A stretch of DNA of 64,000 nucleotides from Bradyrhizobium sp. (GTDB taxonomy: Bacteria; Pseudomonadota; Alphaproteobacteria; Rhizobiales; Xanthobacteraceae), in NCBI RefSeq assembly GCF_027451485.1, contig NZ_DAIDJE010000043.1, positions 1 to 64,000 of the forward strand, given 5' to 3'. Both the position numbers and the translations under genes were made by a program. The notes under the pieces are model-generated. The model was not told the DNA's origin, did not search any database, and worked only from the letters and a program-made list of their open reading frames with translations. Within the stretch, counting starts at the first letter, position 1; every line of letters begins with the position of its first letter. Shown here one piece after another: positions 7,375-15,533 of this stretch.

Positions 7375-8480
7375 CCTCTGAAGCCGTTGATCCGGTGGAG
7401 GCCGTCGGGCACATCGCTCCGGCGTCCGACGCCGGATTCCTTCAGCGCTTCGGCGCAACCATCGAATACATCCTGATCCCGGGCGCGGCGCTGGCCGGCG
7501 CGCTTGTGGTCTTCGGCATCTTTGTCGCGCTGTTCGGCAAGAACCCGTTCGACCTTTATTTCTACATGTATCGCGGCGCGTTCGGCACCTGGTTCTCCTG
7601 GCAGAACACCTTGACGCGCGCCGCGCCGTTGATCCTCACCGCGCTCTGCACCGCGCTGCCCGCGCAGCTCGGCATGGTCATCATCGGCGGTGAAGGCGCG
7701 CTGTTGATCGGTGCATTGTCGGCAACTTCCGCCGCGCTCGTGATGCCTTCGGCGCCGCCGCTCGCCGTCCAGCTCGCAATGGCAGCAGCCGGCATGATCG
7801 GCGGCGGCCTGTGGATCATGCTCACGGGGGCCTTGCGGCAATATCGCGGCGTCAACGAGACGATATCGAGCCTGCTGCTCGTCTATATTGCGCTCGCCAT
7901 TCTCAATCACCTCGTCGAAGGACCGATGCGCGATCCCGCGAGCCTCAACAAGCCGTCGACCCGCGAGATCGGCGCGGCCAACATGATCGGCTCCATCCCC
8001 GGCACCGAGGTGCATTGGGGCCTGGTGTTCGGCCTGATCGCCGCGACCGTTTCCTACATTCTGATCTATCACACCACCTTCGGCTTTGCGGTGCGCGTCG
8101 CCGGCGGCAATATCCGCGCCGCGAAAATCGTCGGCCTCTCGGTGGGCAAATTGGTCCTGACCATCTGCTTTCTCGCCGGTGCCTGCGCCGGGCTTTCCGG
8201 CATGGTCGAGGTCGCCGCCGTGCAGGGCCGCACCAATGCCAACCTCGCCGCCGGCTATGGCTTTACCGGAATCCTGGTCGCGTTTCTGGCGCGGCAAAAT
8301 CCGCTCGCCGTCATTCCGGTCGCGGTCCTGATTGGCGGCATCGGCGCGAGCGGAGGCCTGTTGCAGCGCAGACTCGGCCTGCCCGATGCCTCGGTGCTGG
8401 TGCTGCAAGGCATCATCTTCGTGTTCGTGCTGGCGAGCGACGCGCTCTACGGCCGGATCGGCTTTTTGAAAGGCAGGTGA
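7371..8480 (+). CDS. ABC transporter inner-membrane permease, first subunit
   Basis: A 369-residue integral membrane protein of the branched-chain/BMP permease superfamily, partner of the receptor at 6265. A cytoplasmic N-terminus of about 30 residues precedes eight or more hydrophobic segments. The block GMVIIGGEGALLIGAL and the ENI-like stretch RGVNETISSLLLVYIAL are typical of this family. It starts with GTG, overlapping the upstream stop by four bases (GTGA). The second permease follows after a 54-nt gap. It imports the same ligand as the rest of the operon. Confidence 0.82.
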   Translation: MTSEAVDPVEAVGHIAPASDAGFLQRFGATIEYILIPGAALAGALVVFGIFVALFGKNPFDLYFYMYRGAFGTWFSWQNTLTRAAPLILTALCTALPAQLGMVIIGGEGALLIGALSATSAALVMPSAPPLAVQLAMAAAGMIGGGLWIMLTGALRQYRGVNETISSLLLVYIALAILNHLVEGPMRDPASLNKPSTREIGAANMIGSIPGTEVHWGLVFGLIAATVSYILIYHTTFGFAVRVAGGNIRAAKIVGLSVGKLVLTICFLAGACAGLSGMVEVAAVQGRTNANLAAGYGFTGILVAFLARQNPLAVIPVAVLIGGIGASGGLLQRRLGLPDASVLVLQGIIFVFVLASDALYGRIGFLKGR

Positions 8481-8534
8481 TGTTGCAGGTGGCGTTGCAA
8501 GCGACATCGCAACTGACCGTGAGAGGCAGGCGGC

Positions 8535-9461
8535 ATGGCTGACGCAGGAATCGGACTCTGGACCGTGCCGCTCGCCGTGATCGGCGGCGCCATCCGCGTC
8601 TCCACGCCGTTTCTGTTCGTCAGCCTGGGCGAATGCATCACCGAGCGCTCCGGCCGCATCAACCTCGGCCTTGAAGGCACGCTGGTCATGGGCGCGATGA
8701 GCGCCTACGGCATCTCTTATTTCAGCGGCTCGCCGTGGATCGGCGTTCTCTCAGCCGGCATCACCGGCGCGCTGCTCGGCGCGCTCCATGCCGGCATCTG
8801 CTCACTGCCGCGCGTCAATGACGTTGCGGTCGGCATTGCCCTGATGCTGTTCGGCACCGGCCTCGCCTTCTTTCTCGGCAAGCCGCTGATCGAGCCGACG
8901 GCTCCAAGATTGCCGGCGATCGATTTCGGCTGGTGGAGCGATATTCCGCAGGTCAAGGCGGCGCTGCGCGTCAACGTGCTGTTTCTGTTCGGCGTGGCGC
9001 TCGCACCCGTTCTGTATTGGGCGTTCCGCGCCACGCGCTGGGGTCTTTTGATCCGCACGACCGGCGAAAGCTCGGATGCCGCGCGCGCCATGGGCCACTC
9101 GGTGCTGCTGATCCGCCTGCGCGCCACCATGGTCGGCGGGTTCCTCGCCGGCATCGGCGGCTCGTTCCTGTCGCTGTTCTATCCCGGCAGCTGGAATGAA
9201 GGTCTATCGTCGGGACAAGGTATCACCGCAGTCGCGCTCGTGATCTTCGCGCGCTGGGATCCGATGCTGTGCCTTTGGGCCTCGCTCGCCTTTGGCGGAG
9301 CGGCGGCGCTTGGCCCGGCGCTGCAATCGGTCGGCGTCACCTTCGGCTATCATCTGTTCAACGCCGCGCCTTATTTCCTGACGCTGGCGATCATGATCAT
9401 CACCTGCTCGCCGAAGCGCATGCTGACCGGCGCACCCGCTGAACTCTCGATCACGAGGTAA
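8535..9461 (+). CDS. ABC transporter inner-membrane permease, second subunit
   Basis: A 308-residue polytopic protein with the motif '[17 protein letters not shown]', characteristic of the second permease of BMP-type (nucleoside-like) importers. Hydrophobic segments run nearly end to end, with a cytoplasmic EAA-like loop near [12 protein letters not shown]. It pairs with the permease at 7371 and the ATPase at 10154. BiuH starts 11 nt after its stop, so both are in one transcript. Confidence 0.82.
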   Translation: MADAGIGLWTVPLAVIGGAIRVSTPFLFVSLGECITERSGRINLGLEGTLVMGAMSAYGISYFSGSPWIGVLSAGITGALLGALHAGICSLPRVNDVAVGIALMLFGTGLAFFLGKPLIEPTAPRLPAIDFGWWSDIPQVKAALRVNVLFLFGVALAPVLYWAFRATRWGLLIRTTGESSDAARAMGHSVLLIRLRATMVGGFLAGIGGSFLSLFYPGSWNEGLSSGQGITAVALVIFARWDPMLCLWASLAFGGAAALGPALQSVGVTFGYHLFNAAPYFLTLAIMIITCSPKRMLTGAPAELSITR

Positions 9462-9472
9462 ACGAGGCCTTC

Positions 9473-10153
9473 ATGCCCGAGCGCTTTATCAAGTCCGAGC
9501 CTTATGCCTGGCCGTATGACGGCAACCTTCGGCCGCAGAATACGGCGCTGATCATCATCGACATGCAGACCGATTTCTGCGGCGTCGGCGGATATGTCGA
9601 TAAGATGGGCTACGACCTGTCGCTGACCCGCGCGCCGATCGAGCCGATCAAGCGCGTGCTCGAGGCGATGCGCCAGAAGGGTTACCACATCATCCACACC
9701 CGCGAGGGACATCGCCCCGATCTGTCCGACCTGCCTGCCAACAAGCGCTGGCGCTCGCGGCAGATCGGCGCCGGTATCGGCGATCCCGGACCGTGCGGAC
9801 GGATTCTCGTGCGCGGCGAACCCGGCTGGGAGATCATTCCGGAGCTGGCGCCAAAAGCGGGCGAGCCGATCATCGACAAGCCCGGCAAGGGGTCGTTCTG
9901 CGCCACCGACCTTGAATTGATATTGCGCGTGCGCGGCATCGAGAACATCGTTCTGACCGGCATCACCACCGACGTCTGCGTTCACACCACCATGCGCGAG
10001 GCCAACGACCGCGGCTTCGAATGCGTGTTGCTCGAGGACTGCTGCGGCGCCACAGACAAGGGCAATCACGACCACGCCCTCAAGATGATCAAGATGCAGG
10101 GCGGCGTGTTCGGCGCGGTGGCGAGATCCGCCGACCTGATCGGAGCGATCTAA
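9473..10153 (+). CDS. biuH: Biuret amidohydrolase
   Basis: A 226-residue isochorismatase-fold cysteine hydrolase that cleaves biuret to allophanate and ammonia in the cytoplasm. Triad D30 (IIDMQ), K136 (DKPGKG), C169 (VCVH) and gating Q209 (KMQGG) each lie six positions before the residues I remember for Rhizobium leguminosarum BiuH (D36, K142, C175, Q215). The surrounding text ([32 protein letters not shown]) also matches that enzyme as I recall it. It sits inside a transporter operon, between the second permease and the ATPase, and under a sigma-54 promoter, so its job is nitrogen acquisition. No allophanate hydrolase is in the window, so the next step must be encoded elsewhere. The ribosome site is GAGG 5 nt before ATG. 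Confidence 0.85.
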   Translation: MPERFIKSEPYAWPYDGNLRPQNTALIIIDMQTDFCGVGGYVDKMGYDLSLTRAPIEPIKRVLEAMRQKGYHIIHTREGHRPDLSDLPANKRWRSRQIGAGIGDPGPCGRILVRGEPGWEIIPELAPKAGEPIIDKPGKGSFCATDLELILRVRGIENIVLTGITTDVCVHTTMREANDRGFECVLLEDCCGATDKGNHDHALKMIKMQGGVFGAVARSADLIGAI

Positions 10154-11686
10154 GTGCTTGTCGGCGAGATACCACCGCCGCGAGGTGCCTTCGGCATCGA
10201 CGCCATCGCCATGACCATGCGCTTCGGCGATTTCCTGGCGCTTGATGATGTCGAACTGAGGGTCCGGTCCGGAACGCTGCATGCGCTGCTCGGCGAGAAC
10301 GGCGCGGGCAAGAGCACGCTCGTCAAATGCATCATGGGCTATTATCACGCCACCGAAGGACAGATCATTGTCGGCGATCGCGAGCAGGCGATCGCCAACC
10401 CGAAGGACGCGCATGCGCTGGGTCTCGGCATGGTCTACCAGCATTTCACGCTGGTGCCGGCGATGACGGTCGCCGAAAACCTGGTGCTGGCGCGCGACAA
10501 CGTGCCGGGCGTGGTCGACTGGCCGAAGGAACGGAAGGAACTGGAAGCGTTCCTGGCGCGGATGCCGTTCAGGGTGCCGCTCAATGCCCGCGTCTCCGAC
10601 ATCTCCGCCGGCGAACGGCAGAAGTGTGAGATCCTCAAGCAGCTTTATCTGAAGCGGCGCTTTTTGATCCTCGACGAACCGACCTCGGTGCTGACGCCCG
10701 GCGAGGCCGACGAGGTGCTCGGCCTGCTGCGCAAGATGGTCGAAGGCGGCGAACTGACCATCCTGATGATCACGCACAAGTTCCGCGAGGTGATGGCGTT
10801 CGCCGACGAGGTGACTATCCTGCGCCGTGGCAAGCTTGCAGGCAAAGGCCTCGTCAAGGAACTGACGCCGGATGCGATGGCGCGCGCCATGATCGGCGCC
10901 GAAGAACTGACCATCCAGCCGCCGCGTTCAGGCGAGACCGGAGGCGTGCGGCTCGAGCTGGACAAGCTCTGCGCGCTTGACGACGCCGGCGCGGTTGCCG
11001 TGAACGAGGTTTCTCTTGCGGTACGCGGCGGCGAAATCGTCGGCATCGCCGGCGTCTCCGGCAACGGCCAGCGCCAGCTTGTCGAAGTGCTGGCCGGCCA
11101 GCGCGAAGCCGAGCGCGGCGAAATCCGCGTCGCCGGCGAGGCCTATCATGCGAGCCGCGAGGAAATGCGCCGGCACCGGATGTCGCTGTTGCCGGAAGAG
11201 CCGCTGAAAAACGCCTGCGTCGGTGGCATGAGTGTTGCCGACAACATCGCCCTTCGCAAATTCGACCGCGCGCCGTTTGCCTTGGGCGGATGGTGGCTCA
11301 ACCGCGGCGCCTTCCGCAGCGATGCCGAGAAGAAGATCAGCCGCTACAAGATCAAGACCCGCGGCCCCGACATGCCGATCTCGGCGCTCTCGGGCGGCAA
11401 CGTGCAGCGCGCAGTGCTCGCGCGCGAACTCGGAGGCGACGTCGCGGTGCTGATTGCCGCCAACCCGTGCTTTGGGCTCGATTTCGCCGCCGTCGCTCAG
11501 ATCCGTGCCGAGATCATGGCGGCGCGCAACCGCGGCGCGGCCGTGCTGCTGGTCAGCGAGGACCTCGACGAACTACTGGAGTTGTCGGATCGTCTCGTGG
11601 TGATGTTTCATGGCCAGCTGGTCTACGAGGCGCGCGCCAGCGAAGCCGACCTGACGGAAGTCGGCCGCCACATGGCGGGACACTGA
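10154..11686 (+). CDS. ABC transporter ATPase with two nucleotide-binding domains
   Basis: A 510-residue double ATPase that powers the BMP-type importer. The N-terminal domain has Walker A GENGAGKST (about 47-55), signature SAGERQ and Walker B FLILDEPTS. The C-terminal domain is degenerate in the manner usual for this family: P-loop GVSGNGQRQ, signature LSGGNVQRA and a Walker B without the usual DEP (LIAANPCFGLDF). It starts at GTG directly after the biuH stop (TAA 10151-10153, GTG 10154). It is the last gene of the operon. A small minus-strand gene converges on it. Confidence 0.85.
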   Translation: MLVGEIPPPRGAFGIDAIAMTMRFGDFLALDDVELRVRSGTLHALLGENGAGKSTLVKCIMGYYHATEGQIIVGDREQAIANPKDAHALGLGMVYQHFTLVPAMTVAENLVLARDNVPGVVDWPKERKELEAFLARMPFRVPLNARVSDISAGERQKCEILKQLYLKRRFLILDEPTSVLTPGEADEVLGLLRKMVEGGELTILMITHKFREVMAFADEVTILRRGKLAGKGLVKELTPDAMARAMIGAEELTIQPPRSGETGGVRLELDKLCALDDAGAVAVNEVSLAVRGGEIVGIAGVSGNGQRQLVEVLAGQREAERGEIRVAGEAYHASREEMRRHRMSLLPEEPLKNACVGGMSVADNIALRKFDRAPFALGGWWLNRGAFRSDAEKKISRYKIKTRGPDMPISALSGGNVQRAVLARELGGDVAVLIAANPCFGLDFAAVAQIRAEIMAARNRGAAVLLVSEDLDELLELSDRLVVMFHGQLVYEARASEADLTEVGRHMAGH

Positions 11687-11730
11687 CGGGTTGTCGCAGA
11701 ACGTCGCATACCGAGGCGCGCGACTTCTCG

Positions 11731-11973
11731 CTACGCGGCCTGCTCGCGAACTGACCAGAAGCCCGGCCCGTGAGGATTGTCGTCCGGCACGAGACGCCAA
11801 AGCGTCCCCGTTGGTACATGTCGGAACCATCTGTCGCCCGTGCCGAACGGGCCAGTGAGAGGCGTTCCAACCTCCTCCGCCAGACCGCCTGCGATCTGGC
11901 CCCGCATCCACGTCAAGAAACGATCCCGCTCGCGCAACGAACCAAAACTACTGATCTCTTCCCACGAAAACAT
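11731..11973 (-). CDS. Small conserved-looking protein of unknown function
   Basis: An 80-residue protein rich in aromatic residues (DRFLTWMRGQIAGGLAEE, DRWFRHVPTGTLWRLVPDD, GFWSV). It reads like a small soluble globular protein and has no signal peptide or membrane segment. I believe similar short proteins occur in Bradyrhizobium but cannot name a domain. It converges on the ABC operon end. No clear ribosome site precedes the ATG. Confidence 0.55.
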   Translation of the reverse strand: MFSWEEISSFGSLRERDRFLTWMRGQIAGGLAEEVGTPLTGPFGTGDRWFRHVPTGTLWRLVPDDNPHGPGFWSVREQAA

Positions 11974-12264
11974 AACGCGACGTCACGCAAGCCCGCAGCC
12001 TGCCTGCACAACGCCCGGAACCTCTATTCGTTCAATGGGTTCAACCGCAGCCGGAACAAAAGCGATGACGCGGGCTTCCGGCGCGGCCGGAAACCCGGAC
12101 GGCAACGTGAAATTGACCCGCATGAAGACGGCCAAGCAAATTCGCAAACAGGCGAAGACTGCCGGAATTGGCGACTTTAGTCGCCGGGCGTGAAGCGAAA
12201 TCAACGCCGAGACAGCATCTGTCATGGCAGCAAACCCACGCCACGCGCCTATGCGCTGACAGGA
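11974..12264. other. Gap with one doubtful minus-strand frame
   Basis: The only candidate is a minus-strand frame at 11983-12225 (80 residues, starting MTDAVSALISLHARR) with no ribosome site or recognisable domain. Frames on the other strand here also lack protein-like character. I do not call a gene. Confidence 0.4.
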
Positions 12265-13878
12265 CTACCGGGATTTCCGAGGCGCAGTTCGCCGTGAGCG
12301 CGCAGGCAGAGGGATCGGCATAGTTCCCGTCTCGCCCGCGGTAACGAAATCCGCCGCGGTTGCAGTTTCCAGCGGCAGGGCGTTTGGCGAAGGGCGCACT
12401 GCGCAGTCCCGCGTAACCTCGCCGACGGGCGTTCCGCTTTCATCAACAACCGAGACCGACCGCCTCCCGGTGTCGAGCAGCGATCGCTGCAATTCGCTCA
12501 GCTTTGCCGCGGTCGATACCGTGCCCGGCAACCGCGCCACGGCGGCCCGCCCAAGATGAATCCGCGCGGAATACAGCGATCGTGATTCGATCATCCGGGC
12601 TACCCCGACGGCACCGGCCGTGGCCAGGATCACCGGCACCATCAGCGTGTCGAGACGCCGCGTCAATTCGAGCGTAAGGACGACGGCCGACACCGGACCT
12701 TGCGTTGCCGCCGCAAGAAGCGCGCAGGCTCCGATGATGGCAAAGCTTCCCGGCGGAGCGCCCGGCCATCCGAAGAGCCATATCTGTCCCAACGCGCCGC
12801 CCAGCAAAGCGCCCAGGGTGAACGTCGGAGTAAACAAGCCGCCGGGAGCGCCGCTGGCGAGGCACGCTGCCGTCGCGAGCGGCTTGAGCACCAGGATTGC
12901 CAATACCAGTGCAAGACCAGGCTGCCCGGCAAACATCATCTGAACCACATCCTTTCCGTTGCCGAGGAGATGGGGAAAGGCGATGGCCGTCGCACCAAGC
13001 GCAGCAAAGACGGTGAGAGGGGCAACGAGAGAAAACAGCCGCCCGGATTTCATGACATCGGCCATCGAGATCAGCCGAACGTAGAAGACCGCAACCATTC
13101 CGATGATCGGACCCGCAACCGCCGACCAGACCATTTGACTGGAGCTGACTGAATAAAATGGGATCTGATAGGTCGGCTCGTTGGGCAAGAGCAGCCACGA
13201 GACCGCGGTGGCAACCACCGCGGTTGCCAGAGCGGGAGGCACGAGCGGGAGGGAGATCGTGCCAAGCAATACTTCGAGAGCGAAAATCGCTCCGCCGAAC
13301 GGCACGTTGTAGACGGCCGCAATGCCCGCACCCGCGCCGCAAGCGCTCAACAGGCGGCGCTGGCTGTTCGGAAGAGACGCCCACTGCGCCAGTACGCTCG
13401 CCGCCAGCGCCCCGATTTGTTTCGGCGCGGCTTCGCGACCGAGCGAGGCGCCGAGACCGACGATGACAATGGAGGTCACCGCGCGCAGGACAGTTGGGAA
13501 AGGCGAAAGCCGCCCGTTGCTGAACCAGATTTTCTGGGCGAGTTCGCCGCCGTGACCGCTTCCCTGGTGCAAAATGCCCTGACGCAAAATGAAACGCGAA
13601 ATGCCCGCAACACATCCTGCACCCGTGACGACCAGCAATATCCGGGTCGGGCTTGCGTGTTGGACCGCGGCGAGAAAGTTGTCGCCGGCGCGATAAGGCC
13701 AGGCTGCGTGCTGGACGGCACGCAGCAGGCGCATCAGCAGGCCTCCACCTAGACCGGCGCCGACACCTGTGGCGATCGCCATCGCCCAGAACTGAAGCGA
13801 GAGAACCCGGAAACTCCCGCTTCCCAACACGTTCGGTTGAGGGGAGCCGTCATTCTCGATGGCCCACCAGCGCCTCAT
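12265..13878 (-). CDS. CLC-family chloride channel/transporter
   Basis: A 537-residue polytopic protein of the CLC family that moves chloride, possibly in exchange for protons. The three anion-path motifs are visible in variant form: GSGHGGE for GSGIP, GREAAP for GREGP (the gating Glu retained) and GGLFTPTFTLGALLGG for GxFxP. The N-terminal ~50 residues are soluble. The C-terminal ~90 residues include a CBS-like stretch (SELQRSLLDTGRRSVSVVDESGTPVGEV) but look too short for the usual CBS pair. It is monocistronic. No strong ribosome site is seen before the ATG. Confidence 0.82.
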   Translation of the reverse strand: MRRWWAIENDGSPQPNVLGSGSFRVLSLQFWAMAIATGVGAGLGGGLLMRLLRAVQHAAWPYRAGDNFLAAVQHASPTRILLVVTGAGCVAGISRFILRQGILHQGSGHGGELAQKIWFSNGRLSPFPTVLRAVTSIVIVGLGASLGREAAPKQIGALAASVLAQWASLPNSQRRLLSACGAGAGIAAVYNVPFGGAIFALEVLLGTISLPLVPPALATAVVATAVSWLLLPNEPTYQIPFYSVSSSQMVWSAVAGPIIGMVAVFYVRLISMADVMKSGRLFSLVAPLTVFAALGATAIAFPHLLGNGKDVVQMMFAGQPGLALVLAILVLKPLATAACLASGAPGGLFTPTFTLGALLGGALGQIWLFGWPGAPPGSFAIIGACALLAAATQGPVSAVVLTLELTRRLDTLMVPVILATAGAVGVARMIESRSLYSARIHLGRAAVARLPGTVSTAAKLSELQRSLLDTGRRSVSVVDESGTPVGEVTRDCAVRPSPNALPLETATAADFVTAGETGTMPIPLPARSRRTAPRKSR

Positions 13879-14165
13879 GGAACGATGCCACGGACCCTCT
13901 TCGCCTGAAGCACCCCGTTGAGAGGCTGATCGGCAACCAGACGAATGATCTTCAACACGAACGGCTCCCGGCGTGGACTCGCAACAAGGCCTACGGAAAC
14001 AGCCGGCAAGGCTGCCAGTTCCGATCAGTGCAGGCTTTTCACCCGGAGGCGGCGCGGTGGGTGGCGAATGTCAATTCAACTCCACCAGAGCCATCGCCGG
14101 GATCAACCGGCTCCAGCCGCTTAACATCTGCGCAGCATCTCGCTATATCCTTCGGTCAGCCCGCC

Positions 14166-14726
14166 ATGGTTCAATCGCAGAAGGCTCTCCCACCCATGCT
14201 TCCTCGCCTGCAATACGGGACGACGGCCAAGGTCTTTCATTGGCTGATCGTCGCGCTCCTGATCGTGCAATATCTGATCGGCTGGCTGATGCCGGACCTC
14301 CACCGCGGCCAGCAGCCCGGCAAGGGGATGGTCTTCCACATTTCGTTCGGCATCACGATTCTTCTGGTCATTCTGCTGCGCTTCGTCTGGCGGCTGACGC
14401 ATCCGGTGGCACCCGAAAGCTCCCTGCCTCCCTGGCAGAGGCTGAGCTCCGAACTCGTGCACTGGATGCTCTACGTCCTGGTACTCGCGACCACCCTGTC
14501 GGGCTGGCTGTTTGCGTCATTTCGCGGCTGGAGCGTTTCCTACTTCTATCTGTTTCCGCTCCCAATGCTCGCGGGCGACAATGCGGCCGCCGGCAAGGCG
14601 ATCGACGGCCTGCATCAGGCGGCGGAATGGACCCTGCTGGTCTTCGTCGGTTTTCACGTTCTCGCTGCGCTCGCTCACCTGTTCGTCTATCGCGATCGCG
14701 TCATGCAGCGCATGCTTCCCGGCTAA
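14166..14726 (+). CDS. Cytochrome b561-family membrane protein
   Basis: A 186-residue membrane protein with four hydrophobic helices. Histidines suited to bind two hemes lie at 25 (KVFHWL), 58 (VFHISF), 99 (LVHWML), 150 (DGLHQ) and 164 (GFHVL), the layout of prokaryotic cytochrome b561 (CybB-like) proteins, which pass electrons across or within the inner membrane. The ATG at 14166 is preferred; another at 14196 would also keep all helices. Upstream is the divergent CLC gene. Confidence 0.85.
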   Translation: MVQSQKALPPMLPRLQYGTTAKVFHWLIVALLIVQYLIGWLMPDLHRGQQPGKGMVFHISFGITILLVILLRFVWRLTHPVAPESSLPPWQRLSSELVHWMLYVLVLATTLSGWLFASFRGWSVSYFYLFPLPMLAGDNAAAGKAIDGLHQAAEWTLLVFVGFHVLAALAHLFVYRDRVMQRMLPG

Positions 14727-14782
14727 GTCTCGGAAGCGGCCCGGCCGGACTGCCGTGGGCCGCTTCGCTTCGGTGACCGTGG

Positions 14783-15346
14783 CTACTTGTCGGACTGCGT
14801 AGCCGCATCCGGCGCGAGGGCGCGCTTCTGCAAATCCGGAACATTGACCTTGACGCCGTTCGACATGATGACGTCGCCGGGCTTTTGATCCGCGGCACAG
14901 GCCCCCAGCCACTTGCCCTCCATCGTCATCCTGGCCGCCGGCAGGTCCTTGCCTTCCGCCGTCACTGTCATGGTGTAGGCGCTGTCGAAACTGCCGGTGA
15001 CAACCGCGCGTGCACTGGCCGGCTTGCCGTTGAAACTGCATCGGGACTCGATCGTGAACCCGCTGTCGGATTTGCTGACCTGACGGGACGGGCAGGCCTG
15101 CGCGGAGAGAGGACCGGTGCTCGATTGCAGCATCCGGTCGGTCGCCGCATCGATACATTGCTTCACGGTGACGGCGTGGCCCCCGATCGTGGTTTTGATC
15201 TCCCACAGGCCGGCCTTGCGGGCCGGCGCGTCATCGGCGGCGGCCTGGACGACGAACAGCAGGCTGACGACCGCACCGATACAGAAGGCGGCGCTTGAAT
15301 TACCTGTGCCGGGCGACCGACGTTGACCGGATCTCATGGATGCCAT
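14783..15346 (-). CDS. Exported DUF3617-family protein
   Basis: A 187-residue protein with a long basic leader and hydrophobic segment ending near VVQAAADD. The mature part begins with the DUF3617 hallmark GLWEIKT, followed by conserved cysteines (VKQCIDAAT, QACPSRQ, SRCSFNG, GACAAD). The family is periplasmic and of unknown function, widespread in Alpha- and Betaproteobacteria. The ATG is preceded by GAGG at 5 nt. It is divergent from the RND pump. Confidence 0.75.
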   Translation of the reverse strand: MASMRSGQRRSPGTGNSSAAFCIGAVVSLLFVVQAAADDAPARKAGLWEIKTTIGGHAVTVKQCIDAATDRMLQSSTGPLSAQACPSRQVSKSDSGFTIESRCSFNGKPASARAVVTGSFDSAYTMTVTAEGKDLPAARMTMEGKWLGACAADQKPGDVIMSNGVKVNVPDLQKRALAPDAATQSDK

Positions 15347-15533
15347 CCTCGCCTCATCGGCAATTTCCTATCAATACCGTCGCTCGGCGCAACGAGTGCC
15401 GCAGGCGAAATCCCGGGCGTGTCGAGGCCTCCCTTTGAGGCAGCCATGTGGCGATTTTGTGTGACATTGTGAGGGCTTTTGCATCGGGACGTTGCCAGAT
15501 AGAAGCTGACCGGCAACGACGATCGCGCATCTC

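Noticed and set aside
9371-10777. 468-residue minus-strand frame over biuH and the ATPase
   Set aside because: Antisense shadow. BiuH has a full catalytic triad on the plus strand.
13879-14165. Possible 5-prime extension of the cytochrome b561 frame upstream to 13653
   Set aside because: The extension overlaps the divergent CLC gene and is low in protein-like character. The family starts near 14166.
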